Below are positions 43,206-53,130 of a stretch of 64,000 nucleotides of DNA, one piece after another. Source of the stretch: Corallococcus sp. EGB (lineage in GTDB: Bacteria > Myxococcota > Myxococcia > Myxococcales > Myxococcaceae). A program made the position numbers and the translations under genes. The DNA is taken from NCBI RefSeq assembly GCF_019968905.1, contig NZ_CP079946.1, positions 1,178,001-1,242,000 of the forward strand. Reading direction: 5' to 3'. Position 1 is the first letter of the stretch; the number at the start of each line of letters is the position of its first letter. Under the pieces are notes generated by a model. It was not told the DNA's origin. It searched no databases and saw nothing but the letters and a program-made list of their open reading frames with translations.

Positions 43206-44384
43206 ATGCGCTCCCACTTCGTCAAGGCCGTGCTGCTGGTGTGCACCACGTTCTGGGCGCTGGGGGGCCGGGCCCCTGCGTCCGCCCAGCCTCCTCCCAG
43301 CAATCCTCCGGTGCTGGAAGAGTCCCTGGAGGAGACCCTCCCGCCCCCGTCCGCCCGGCTGGACCTGCTGCGGACGAAGCTCAAGCCCAAGCTGGAGAAC
43401 GGTCAGCCCGTCTGGGAATACGAGCTGGTGGTGAGCGAGCGCAAGCTGCGGCTGGTGGACGGGACCCCGTACAAGGTCTGGGCCTTCAACGGGAGCATCC
43501 CCGGGCCCACGCTGGTGGCACGGGAGGGAGACCGGGTTCGGATCCGCCTGGTGAACGAGACCTCCAACCCCCATTCCCTGCACTCCCACGGACTGTGGGT
43601 GCCGCACCGGATGGATGGTGCCCCGCATCCGCATCCGCCGGGCCACTCGCACCAGGAGCCGGAGCTGCCCCCCTGGGCGAACCCGGTGCCTCCGGGGCAG
43701 AGCTATACGTACGAATACATCGCGCGGCCCGCTGGCACGCATTGGTATCACTGCCACGTCAACACCAACGAGCACCTGGACCGGGGGATGAGCGGGGCGC
43801 TCATCATCCTGCCCCGCACGGCGGAGCCGCCAGTGGACCAGGACCTGGTGCTGCTCCTCGACGAGTGGAACCGGGACTTCGCGGACCTGGGCGTCCCGGG
43901 GCAGCCGAGGGACATGGGCCACTACGACATCTTCACGCTCAATGGCCGTTCCTATCCCGAGACGGAGTCGTTCCAGGTGCGGGTGGGGGATGTCGTGCGG
44001 GTGCGCTTCATCAATGCCGGGGCCCTGTCCCACTCCATGCACCTGCACGGCCATGAGTTCCTGGTCACGCACAAGGATGGACAGCCATTGACCGACCCCG
44101 CGCTGATGGACACGGTGACGGTGGGGCCTGGGGAGCGGGTGGACATCGTCTTCGTGGCGAACAACCCGGGGGACTGGCCGCTGCATTGTCACGCCTCCCC
44201 GCACGTGACGAACGCGGGGCGCTATCCGGGCGGGATGATGGCGCACTTCCGGGTGGGTCCCGAGCGCTTCCCGCGCCAGGGGGAGGGACCGGTTGGACCC
44301 GGGATCCGGAGCCTGCGCGAGGCGTGGCGGCTGTCCGCCGTGAAGGCCTTGAAGGTGGACGTGGAGCGCGCTCCCGCGCCGTGA
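43206..44384 (+). CDS. Exported two-domain multicopper oxidase
   Basis: 392 residues from the ATG at 43206, signal peptide ending SAQ (28). Copper motifs: HSHG at 126-129, WYHCH at 180-184, HSMHLHGH at 276-283, HCHASPH at 327-333. A type 1 set is visible in both domains: C183, H190, M195 and C328, H333, M344, although the spacing in the second is stretched by six residues. That would make it the two-domain class with a type 1 site in each domain. A His-rich loop, HPHPPGHSH (141-149), may bind extra copper. Likely oxidises phenols or metal ions outside the cytoplasm. Last gene of the operon. Confidence 0.88.
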   Translation: MRSHFVKAVLLVCTTFWALGGRAPASAQPPPSNPPVLEESLEETLPPPSARLDLLRTKLKPKLENGQPVWEYELVVSERKLRLVDGTPYKVWAFNGSIPGPTLVAREGDRVRIRLVNETSNPHSLHSHGLWVPHRMDGAPHPHPPGHSHQEPELPPWANPVPPGQSYTYEYIARPAGTHWYHCHVNTNEHLDRGMSGALIILPRTAEPPVDQDLVLLLDEWNRDFADLGVPGQPRDMGHYDIFTLNGRSYPETESFQVRVGDVVRVRFINAGALSHSMHLHGHEFLVTHKDGQPLTDPALMDTVTVGPGERVDIVFVANNPGDWPLHCHASPHVTNAGRYPGGMMAHFRVGPERFPRQGEGPVGPGIRSLREAWRLSAVKALKVDVERAPAP

Positions 44385-44449
44385 GCGGCCGCGGGGGAGG
44401 CGCTCCTGGCGCGGCTCCAGGTCGCGGCGGGAAGTTCCTCGTATCAACC

Positions 44450-44465
44450 CGGCACGGGAATGGCT
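44450..44465 (+). promoter_or_regulatory. Sigma-54 promoter of the activator gene
   Basis: CGGCACG-N4-TGGCT. GG (44451-44452) and GC (44463-44464) are ten bases apart; 10 of 12 consensus positions match. Expected start near 44476, just ahead of the activator gene, which suggests autoregulation or control by another enhancer-binding protein. Confidence 0.65.
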
Positions 44466-44500
44466 GGGGAGAAACGCTCTGGCAATGACGCCCGGCGCGG

Positions 44501-45505
44501 GTGCCGGAGAGCTCGGGCAACGCCGAATCGAAGAGCCTCATGGAAATGGTTGGTCGCAGTCCGGAGCACCTGCGGGTGCTCGAGCAGTTGGCGAAGGTCG
44601 CCCCCACCCAGACGGAGGTGTTGATCACCGGGCCAACGGGAGTGGGCAAGGAGCGGTATGCGCGCTACCTGCACGAGCGCAGCCACCAGCGCGGCTTGTT
44701 CGTCGCGATCAACTGCGGGGCCCTGCCTTCGGAGTTGCTGGAGAACGAGCTGTTCGGACATGTGTCAGGGGCCTTCACCGGCGCGCGGCCCACCAGCGAG
44801 GGATTGGTGGCGAGCGCGGAGGCCGGAACGCTCTTCCTGGATGAGGTGGATTCGCTGGCCCTGGCGAGTCAGGTGAAATTGCTGCGCTTCATCCAGGAGC
44901 GTGAGTACCGCAGGCTGGGGGAGAGCCGGATGCGGCGCGCGGACGTGCGCATCGTCGCGGCGACCAACGGGGACCTGCTGGAGGCCGTCCGCAAGGGGGC
45001 CTTTCGCTCGGACCTGTACTTCCGGCTCCGGGTGGTGCCCGTCAGGGTTCCGCCCCTGCGGGAGCGGCCTGCCGACATTCTTCCCCTGCTGAGGGCTTTC
45101 ACCGAACACTACGCACGGGCCTACCGGCTCTCCGCCGTCGAGTATTCGCCGCGCACGATGAAGTGGTTCCATGAGTATTCCTGGCCCGGAAACGCACGCG
45201 AACTGGAGAATGTGGTCCGCTACCTCACGGCGCTCCAGCTGGACAGGCCCGTGGAGCCCGGCGACGTGGACCTGTTGGACCCGGAGTCCGGCCCGCAGGA
45301 CGAACTGCCTGGAATCCGTCTGGATTTGAGCTTCCAGCGCGCCAAACGTGACCTGATTGACCATTTCGAGCGGCGCTACATCACCGAGGCGCTACGGCGG
45401 CACCGCGGCAATATCTCCCAGGCGGCCCGGGCCAGCGGAAAAGCCAGGCGGGCCTTCTTCGAGCTGATGCGAAAGCATGGCATCCATGGCGGAGATGCCC
45501 GGTGA
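44501..45505 (+). CDS. Sigma-54 activator without receiver domain
   Basis: 334 residues: AAA+ domain from about residue 17, Walker A GPTGVGKE (44-51), sigma-54 loop GAFTGA (90-95), Walker B TLFLDEVD, and a C-terminal Fis-type helix-turn-helix (about 300-330). It has no receiver, GAF, FHA or PAS input domain, so activity is probably set by its amount or by a partner protein, as in PspF. GTG at 44501 has no good Shine-Dalgarno; ATG at 44540 is the alternative and would leave the AAA+ domain intact. Directly downstream of the operon it likely controls. Confidence 0.9.
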   Translation: MPESSGNAESKSLMEMVGRSPEHLRVLEQLAKVAPTQTEVLITGPTGVGKERYARYLHERSHQRGLFVAINCGALPSELLENELFGHVSGAFTGARPTSEGLVASAEAGTLFLDEVDSLALASQVKLLRFIQEREYRRLGESRMRRADVRIVAATNGDLLEAVRKGAFRSDLYFRLRVVPVRVPPLRERPADILPLLRAFTEHYARAYRLSAVEYSPRTMKWFHEYSWPGNARELENVVRYLTALQLDRPVEPGDVDLLDPESGPQDELPGIRLDLSFQRAKRDLIDHFERRYITEALRRHRGNISQAARASGKARRAFFELMRKHGIHGGDAR

Positions 45506-45578
45506 GGTGCTCCCTGTCTGGATTGACGTTGCAGGTTGGGTTGGTCTATTCCTGCCTTTCGTGAACAAGAGGACTGTC

Positions 45579-46097
45579 ATGTGGATTGCTGGCGTGCTGG
45601 GCTCGCTGGTGGGCCTGATTGGCATCGTGGCTGTCGTTGGAATGGCCTTGCCTCGCGAACATGTCGCTACGCGGAGCATCGTCCTGAAGCAGCGGCCGGG
45701 TGAGGTGTGGCCGGTGGTCGCGGACATCGCGGAGTGGCCCTCCTGGAACAAGAATCTCAAGCGCGTGGAGCGGCTGGCGGACAGGGAGGGCCGGACGGTC
45801 TATCTGGTGGAGGACTCGAACGGCGCGCTGCCCTCCGAGGTGCTGCAGGTGACCCCTCCGCCGGGCGCGATGCTGGTGACGCGCATCGCGGACCCCGACC
45901 TGCCCTTCGGAGGGACGTGGACGTGGACGGTGGCCCCCGAAGGGGAGGGCTGTCGCGTGTCCATCACGGAGAATGGTTCGGTGTCCAACCCCGTCTTCCG
46001 CTTCGTGTCACGCTTCGTGATGGGGCATCACCGCAACATGGATTCGTACCTGAAGGAGCTGGGCCGCAGGTTTGGTGAGGCCGTGCAGCCCGCTTGA
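45579..46097 (+). CDS. Membrane-anchored SRPBCC (polyketide cyclase-like) protein
   Basis: 172 residues from the ATG at 45579 (AAGAGGA upstream). One N-terminal transmembrane helix (about 2-25), then a START-like domain beginning with the pattern VLKQRPGEVWPVVADIAEWPSWN that typifies polyketide_cyc2 proteins, with the soluble part presumably outside. Lies 73 bases after the activator gene. It could belong to the cluster or be independent. Confidence 0.8.
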   Translation: MWIAGVLGSLVGLIGIVAVVGMALPREHVATRSIVLKQRPGEVWPVVADIAEWPSWNKNLKRVERLADREGRTVYLVEDSNGALPSEVLQVTPPPGAMLVTRIADPDLPFGGTWTWTVAPEGEGCRVSITENGSVSNPVFRFVSRFVMGHHRNMDSYLKELGRRFGEAVQPA

Positions 46098-46114
46098 TGC
46101 GGTGGGAGGTCCAG

Positions 46115-46729
46115 ATGGGGTCCGAGGCGAGGTGCGAAGCTTCCTTCCAGGGGCAGTCCGGTGAGGGACGGGCCTACCTTGAGAGCGAGGGGTTGAGCTT
46201 CAGGGGCGACGTGCGTTTCAACATCCCCGTGAAGAGCGTGCTCAAGGTGCACGTGGTCGCGGGGGCGTTGAAGGTGACCACGGCCGAGGGCGTGGCGAGT
46301 CTCGAGCTGGGGCAGGAGCTGGCGGAGAAGTGGGCCCACAAGCTGCTCAATCCCCGGAGCCTCCTGGACAAACTGGGGGTCAAGGCCGGGCAGAAGGTCT
46401 GCACGCTGGGGGTGAAGGACGCGGCCTTCCGGGAGGAGTTGACGGCGAAGCTGGGGGCTGCCCCGTCCAACCGGGTGCTCAAGGACAGCGACCTGCTCTT
46501 CTTCGCGGTGGAGACCGCGGAGGACCTGGAGCGGCTGACGGCGCTTCAGCAGGGCATCAAGCGCGACGGAGCCATCTGGATCATCCGGCCCAAGGGCAAG
46601 GCGTCCCGGTTGTCCGACGGGGAGGTCCTCCGCGCCGCCAAGGCCAGCGGGCTCACCGTGGTGAAGGTGGCGAAGTTCTCCGAGACGTACACGGCGGAGA
46701 AGCTCGTCATCCCCGTGGCCCAGCGGTAG
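46115..46729 (+). CDS. Conserved protein of unknown function (DUF3052-like)
   Basis: 204 residues from the ATG at 46115, which has GGGAGG six bases upstream; earlier TTG/ATG codons at 46094/46097 are in frame but poorly placed. The first 90 residues look like a small beta domain. The part from KLGVKAGQKVCTLGV to the end has the alternating strand/helix pattern of DUF3052, a Rossmann-like family. It is 17 bases after the SRPBCC gene, so probably co-transcribed. No catalytic residues can be assigned. Confidence 0.7.
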   Translation: MGSEARCEASFQGQSGEGRAYLESEGLSFRGDVRFNIPVKSVLKVHVVAGALKVTTAEGVASLELGQELAEKWAHKLLNPRSLLDKLGVKAGQKVCTLGVKDAAFREELTAKLGAAPSNRVLKDSDLLFFAVETAEDLERLTALQQGIKRDGAIWIIRPKGKASRLSDGEVLRAAKASGLTVVKVAKFSETYTAEKLVIPVAQR

Positions 46730-46769
46730 GCGCCGCGGGCGGGGGTGGCTGAAGGCGGCCGTCAGGCCT

Positions 46770-47627
46770 TCAGAGGCGCATGCGCGCGGCCAGCTCGCGC
46801 TGCTGCACCTGGCCCTTCTCGAAGACGAGCTCCAGCAGGGCGCGGAGGATTTTCGAGCTCTTCTCCTGGTTCTGCTGCACCGTCTGCAGGCGGGCCAGGT
46901 CCTCCTCCGTCCACTCGCTGGTGGGCGTGCCGCCCGCGAGGATTTCATCCAGGATGTCCGCGGCGCTGGAGCTCGCGGCGGCGGGCGCGGGGGCGGCGCG
47001 CGCGGCGGGAGCCGGGGCGGCGGCGGGAGGCGGGGCGGCGTTCGGGTCGACGATGTCGCTGATGCGCTTGACGACCGTCTTGCCGCTCATGTCCACGACC
47101 TTGAACTCCTCCTCCTCGGGGAGCTCGCCCGCGTCCTGCTGCTTCGCCGTGTCGGGCTTGAAGCGCTTCTTCTCCACCGGCTCCTGGCCCCGGTAGTGGC
47201 GCAGGATGGCGTGCTCGATTTCTCGGTCGCCCGCCACCATGGGGACCACACGGGCGCGGCTGCGCGCCGCGACCTGGTCCAGCGTGGCCAGGTCCGTGGG
47301 GTCGGACATCGCCAGGACCAGCGTCTTCCCGTTGTCCTTCAGCTGCACGGGGAAGATGCCCTTCTGCTCCGCCAGGCCCACGTCCACGCGCGCGAGCGCG
47401 GCCGGGTCCTTGGTCAGGTTGCCCAGCTGCACGCGCGGCATTCCCAGGCCCTGGCAGATGGCCTGGGTGATGGTCTCCTCGGACGCCAGCCCCAGGTCCG
47501 CGACGACGCGGGACACGCGTCCGCCCCACTGGTCCAACGACGCGAGCGCGCTGCGTAGCTGCAACTCGTCGATGACGCGCGCCTTGACGAGGATGTCCGC
47601 GATGCGATTCCGGGAAGGGGGAGCCAT
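46770..47627 (-). CDS. GspE N-terminal (MshEN-like) domain protein
   Basis: 285 residues. The first 150 match the N-terminal domain of type II secretion/type IV pilus ATPases (RIADILVKARVIDELQLRSALASLDQWGGRV and the LGLASEETITQAICQGLGMPRVQL repeat), a region that binds cyclic di-GMP in MshE. No ATPase domain follows. Instead there is an acidic stretch, an Ala/Pro linker (about 190-225) and a C-terminal helical segment ending in a predicted coiled coil. Possibly a signalling adaptor for motility or secretion machinery. Confidence 0.8.
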   Translation of the reverse strand: MAPPSRNRIADILVKARVIDELQLRSALASLDQWGGRVSRVVADLGLASEETITQAICQGLGMPRVQLGNLTKDPAALARVDVGLAEQKGIFPVQLKDNGKTLVLAMSDPTDLATLDQVAARSRARVVPMVAGDREIEHAILRHYRGQEPVEKKRFKPDTAKQQDAGELPEEEEFKVVDMSGKTVVKRISDIVDPNAAPPPAAAPAPAARAAPAPAAASSSAADILDEILAGGTPTSEWTEEDLARLQTVQQNQEKSSKILRALLELVFEKGQVQQRELAARMRL

Positions 47628-47731
47628 GGGGTGGGGATTCTAGCGTCTGATGGCGCGGACGCTCAGTCCACGTCACTGAACATGCCTGGAAGGCGTGGGG
47701 ACCATGCCTCGAGGGCAAGGAGGCCTGGACC

Positions 47732-47926
47732 ATGCAGCCGTTCGCGGACGCCGCCACCCAGCTGTGCCCCTATTGCGGTGAAGAGGTCGAAGTCGACGTG
47801 GACTCGCTGGGCGCCTCCTCCGAGTCCTACGTGGAGGACTGCCCCGTCTGCTGCCGGCCCTGGCAGGTGCGCGTCACCCGGGACGAGGACGGCGCCCTCG
47901 TCACGCTCGGCCGCGACGACGACTGA
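47732..47926 (+). CDS. CPXCG-motif cysteine-rich protein
   Basis: 64 residues; CPYCG near the N-terminus (C12, C15) and CPVCC (about 37-41) form a likely zinc ribbon. Family is small and uncharacterised. GGAGG lies ten bases before the ATG. Confidence 0.88.
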   Translation: MQPFADAATQLCPYCGEEVEVDVDSLGASSESYVEDCPVCCRPWQVRVTRDEDGALVTLGRDDD

Positions 47927-48160
47927 GCGGCCGGACCGTGGCCCGCTGGCAGGAGGGCAGGCAGGCGGGCCCGGAGCCGCTTTACGAAGGCTCCAGGCCG
48001 CGCGGGGGCGTTGCTTGACACGTCCCGAAGCATGGTTCTCTTGAGTCTTGTGAGGCGCTGCCGGGCGCCCTCGGAAACGAGGTCCCGGCCGCCCGCTTCA
48101 ACAACGACCGTGAACCCGCACAACGTGCGTCCCCAGGGGCGTCACGAACAGGAGAAGACC

Positions 48161-48610
48161 ATGCTGAACGCTCGCCATCCCTTCAACAACGCCGCCATCA
48201 CCCACCCGCTGCTGCGCGACTTCGACTTCCTCTTCCGCGAGCTGGCCTCGCCGGGCGTCCGCAACGACGCCGAGCGCACCGTCACGCCCGCGGCGGACAT
48301 CGTGGAGGCCGAGTCCGGCATCACGCTGCGCGTGGACCTGCCGGGCCATGACGCCAAGGCCATCCAGGTGAAGGTGGAAGACGGCGTGCTGACCGTTCGC
48401 TCCGAGCGCAAGGAGGAGACGCTGCCGGAGGGCAGCACCCTGCGCCGCCAGGAGCGCGCCTCGGGCGTGTACGCACGCCAGTTCCGCCTGCCGGAGACGG
48501 TGGACGCGGCCCGCGTGGAGGCCCGCTACGACAATGGCGTGCTCACCCTCACCCTGCCGCGCCGCGAGGAGACCAAGCCCCGCGTCGTCGAGGTGAAGGT
48601 CCAGGGTTGA
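48161..48610 (+). CDS. Small heat-shock protein, Hsp20/alpha-crystallin family
   Basis: ATP-independent holdase chaperone, 149 residues. Alpha-crystallin domain at about 40-140 with ADIVEAESGITLRVDLPG at its start and the C-terminal GVLTLTLPRREE. Start at 48161 is fixed by AGGAGAAG upstream; the longer frame from 48011 is not supported. TTGACA at 48014-48019 could be the -35 of its promoter. Confidence 0.94.
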   Translation: MLNARHPFNNAAITHPLLRDFDFLFRELASPGVRNDAERTVTPAADIVEAESGITLRVDLPGHDAKAIQVKVEDGVLTVRSERKEETLPEGSTLRRQERASGVYARQFRLPETVDAARVEARYDNGVLTLTLPRREETKPRVVEVKVQG

Positions 48611-48697
48611 TGCCCATGCATCAACACCCCATCAGGGAGGCCGCTGCCCTCGCTGCGGCGAGGCGCGGCGACTCCCGCAAGCAGCCCTGCGACCCGA

Positions 48698-48725
48698 GGG
48701 CTTCCGCGGTGGCCGGCGGAAGCCC
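48698..48725. terminator. Hairpin between converging hsp20 and regulator genes
   Basis: Perfect ten-base stem (48698-48707 with 48716-48725) and 8-base loop. No T-run. Confidence 0.45.
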
Positions 48726-48733
48726 CCGTCCCC

Positions 48734-49324
48734 TTACTTGCGAGCAGCGCTGGTGTTGAGCGCCAGCGGCACCCGGAACAGCTCCATCACCTGCGTGACG
48801 TCCAGCGGCTTGGCCAGGCACGCCACCGCGCCGGCCTGCTTGGACTGCTCCACGACGTCGGGCGTGTGATTGCTCGTCATGGTGATGAGGCGCACGCCCT
48901 CCATCTGCTTGCGCGCGCGGATGCGCTTGCAGACCTCGATGCCGTCGATGTCCGGCATGTTGAGGTCGATGATCATCCCGTGCGGCTTCTGCTCCGACAC
49001 CAGCAGCAGCGCCTCCACGCCGCTCGTGGTCGTCTGGAGCTCCACCTGGTTCGCGTGCGGCTTGAACGCGCGCTTGATGGCGTCCAGCACCGGGCGCTCG
49101 TCGTCCACGACCAGCAGGCGCACCGTGCTGCTGCCCAGCTCCTCGGGCACGGGCATCTGGTGGGTGACCAGGAAGGTGCGCAGGTCCGTCGAACGCACCC
49201 GGCGGTGGCCACCCGGAGTCCGGAAGGCCATCAGGATGCCGCGGTCAATCCACTTGCTCACCGTCGACGGGTCCACCTGAAGCAACCGACTGATGTCGTG
49301 CGTCGTGTAGAGCTGGTCCGTCAT
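48734..49324 (-). CDS. MerR/excisionase-type HTH fused to a response receiver
   Basis: 196 residues: helix-turn-helix at 1-55 (TTHDISRLLQVDPSTVSKWIDRG, GGHRRVR wing) and a CheY-like receiver at about 68-190 with phospho-acceptor D120. DNA-binding domain first and receiver second is the reverse of the common order. Start at 49324 follows GAGGGGAG; upstream ATGs at 49345 and 49375 are in frame. No partner kinase in the window. Confidence 0.86.
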   Translation of the reverse strand: MTDQLYTTHDISRLLQVDPSTVSKWIDRGILMAFRTPGGHRRVRSTDLRTFLVTHQMPVPEELGSSTVRLLVVDDERPVLDAIKRAFKPHANQVELQTTTSGVEALLLVSEQKPHGMIIDLNMPDIDGIEVCKRIRARKQMEGVRLITMTSNHTPDVVEQSKQAGAVACLAKPLDVTQVMELFRVPLALNTSAARK

Positions 49325-49407
49325 CGCCGTACTCCCCTCGGACTGCATCGTTCCACTAGCCATGGAAATAAACACCTACCTTGAATGCGGGGTTTGATCA
49401 ACCCACC

Positions 49408-50006
49408 CTACGAAGTGCTGCGTTTCCCTGTGGTTCTCATCAGTCCGACGGCGTCTTCCCAACGACCACTGGCACGGAGGCACAGCTCCACGAGCTCCCG
49501 GGCGGCTCCGTGACCGCCCACGTTCTGGGTAACGAAGTCCGCTTCCTGGCGCACCTCTGGAACGGCATCCGCGGGACAGGCGGAAAGCCCTGAGAGCGAC
49601 AGGGGGTCCAGGTCATTGAGGTCGTCTCCCATGTACGCGCACTGGTTCGCGGGTATTTGGAGCTGATCAAGCAATTCAAGGAGTGCGGGACCCTTCTCCT
49701 TGCGGCCCTGGAAGATGGCGGCGAGGCCCAATTCTCGGCCTCGGGCCTCCACGATGCGGGACGAGCGCGCGGTGAGGATGGCGGCGGGCAGGCCCACCAG
49801 CCGGGCCATGACGAGCGCATGGCCGTCCTTCACGTTGAAGCGCTTCATCACCTCGCCGTTGTCGCCGTAGTACAGGGCGCCGTCGGTGAGGACGCCATCC
49901 ACGTCGAACACGAGCAGCCGCACGCGCGACGCACGGGACGTCAGCTCTTCCTTGCCCGGCTTGGAAGGCGCTTCCGTCTGCATGGCCTCCCCACCTTTCG
50001 CGTCCA

Positions 50007-50007
<1 letters not shown>
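49408..50007 (-). CDS. kdsC: 3-deoxy-D-manno-octulosonate 8-phosphate phosphatase
   Basis: Dephosphorylates KDO-8-phosphate in lipopolysaccharide core synthesis. HAD enzyme of about 199 residues with DVDGVLTDG as nucleophile motif and GDDLNDL as the metal-binding loop; no cap domain, as in KdsC. The ATG at 50007 overlaps the kdsA stop (TGATG); an ATG at 49983 is the alternative. The C-terminal tail after about residue 175 is longer than in E. coli. Confidence 0.93.
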
Positions 50008-52510
<2,503 letters not shown>

Positions 52511-52567
52511 TCAAATATTCTCTGACGCACGGACGGCCGGCTGGCCTCAACCCACGAGGTCCGTCCT

Positions 52568-52747
52568 TCACTGTGCGTCCCAACCCCCGGGCCGGGCGAC
52601 GGCGAACTGCTGGGCGGTGGGCTGGCCCACGCGGAACTGGCGCAGGGCACATCCCCGGCAACTCCAGCCTTCCCAGCCTTTCTTCACGACCTGGTGCAGG
52701 CAGGCGTCGTAGTTGGGACAAAAAAGATTGCGCTGGTCGTCCACCAT
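52568..52747 (-). CDS. Small zinc-finger-like protein
   Basis: 59 residues from the ATG at 52747. Four cysteines C10, C16, C30 and C33 in CPNYDAC and CRGC could hold one zinc. Upstream sequence GAAGAG is a fair Shine-Dalgarno. The frame stays open further upstream to 52975 but that stretch crosses the terminator and has no family-like residues. Function unknown; lies between the tiny-ORF transcript and pyrG on the same strand. Confidence 0.62.
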   Translation of the reverse strand: MVDDQRNLFCPNYDACLHQVVKKGWEGWSCRGCALRQFRVGQPTAQQFAVARPGGWDAQ

Positions 52748-52904
52748 CTCTTCGTCACGGAGGGCGGAAGGCAGTGGGATGGGGCACGGCGTGATGGACA
52801 CGGGAGTATCTCCGGCAGGCGACCCCGACGGTCGTGGATGGTGCTTCCCCCCGGCGGCCACGAACCGGTGGGTGGACAGGACATTCCCGGTGGGGTGGGG
52901 GACG

Positions 52905-52940
52905 AAAAAAGTCGCCCCCGCCGGCAAGGGCGGGGGCGAC
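52905..52940 (-). terminator. Strong intrinsic terminator
   Basis: Perfect 12-base GC stem (52911-52922 with 52929-52940), 6-base loop, and six T on the minus strand directly after (52905-52910). Ends the short minus-strand transcript containing the 16-codon ORF. Confidence 0.88.
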
Positions 52941-52981
52941 TCGTTACCGCGAGCGTCGGCTTTCCGCCGGGCCAACCTGCG

Positions 52982-53032
52982 CTAGCAGGCCACCGCGACG
53001 GAGGCAGACGCCTTGATCATGCTGTCGTTCAA
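52982..53032 (-). CDS. 16-residue peptide ORF with full-length Shine-Dalgarno
   Basis: TTG start at 53032, preceded at seven bases by AAAGGAGGTGAT (53036-53047), an extended match to the 16S rRNA tail. The peptide reads MNDSMIKASASVAVAC, then TAG, and the terminator follows 41 bases later. CATTAT on the minus strand (about 53062-53067) could be the -10 element. It may be a leader peptide, a precursor of a modified peptide (single C-terminal Cys), or a small regulatory RNA with a decoy site. No family recognised. The rest of 52748-53130 holds nothing else I can support. Confidence 0.5.
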   Translation of the reverse strand: MNDSMIKASASVAVAC

Positions 53033-53130
53033 GGCATCACCTCCTTTCTTGCGGCAGCAGAGATAATGCGCGTCTTCATTTCGCGCCATGGAACCCGAGG
53101 GGTGGGCGGGCTCGGCCAGGGAACGAGCGT

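Noticed and set aside
46749..46773. Inverted repeat as terminator between 46115 and 46770 genes
   Set aside because: Eight-base stem overlaps the stop of the minus-strand gene and has no T-run on either strand; too weak to list.
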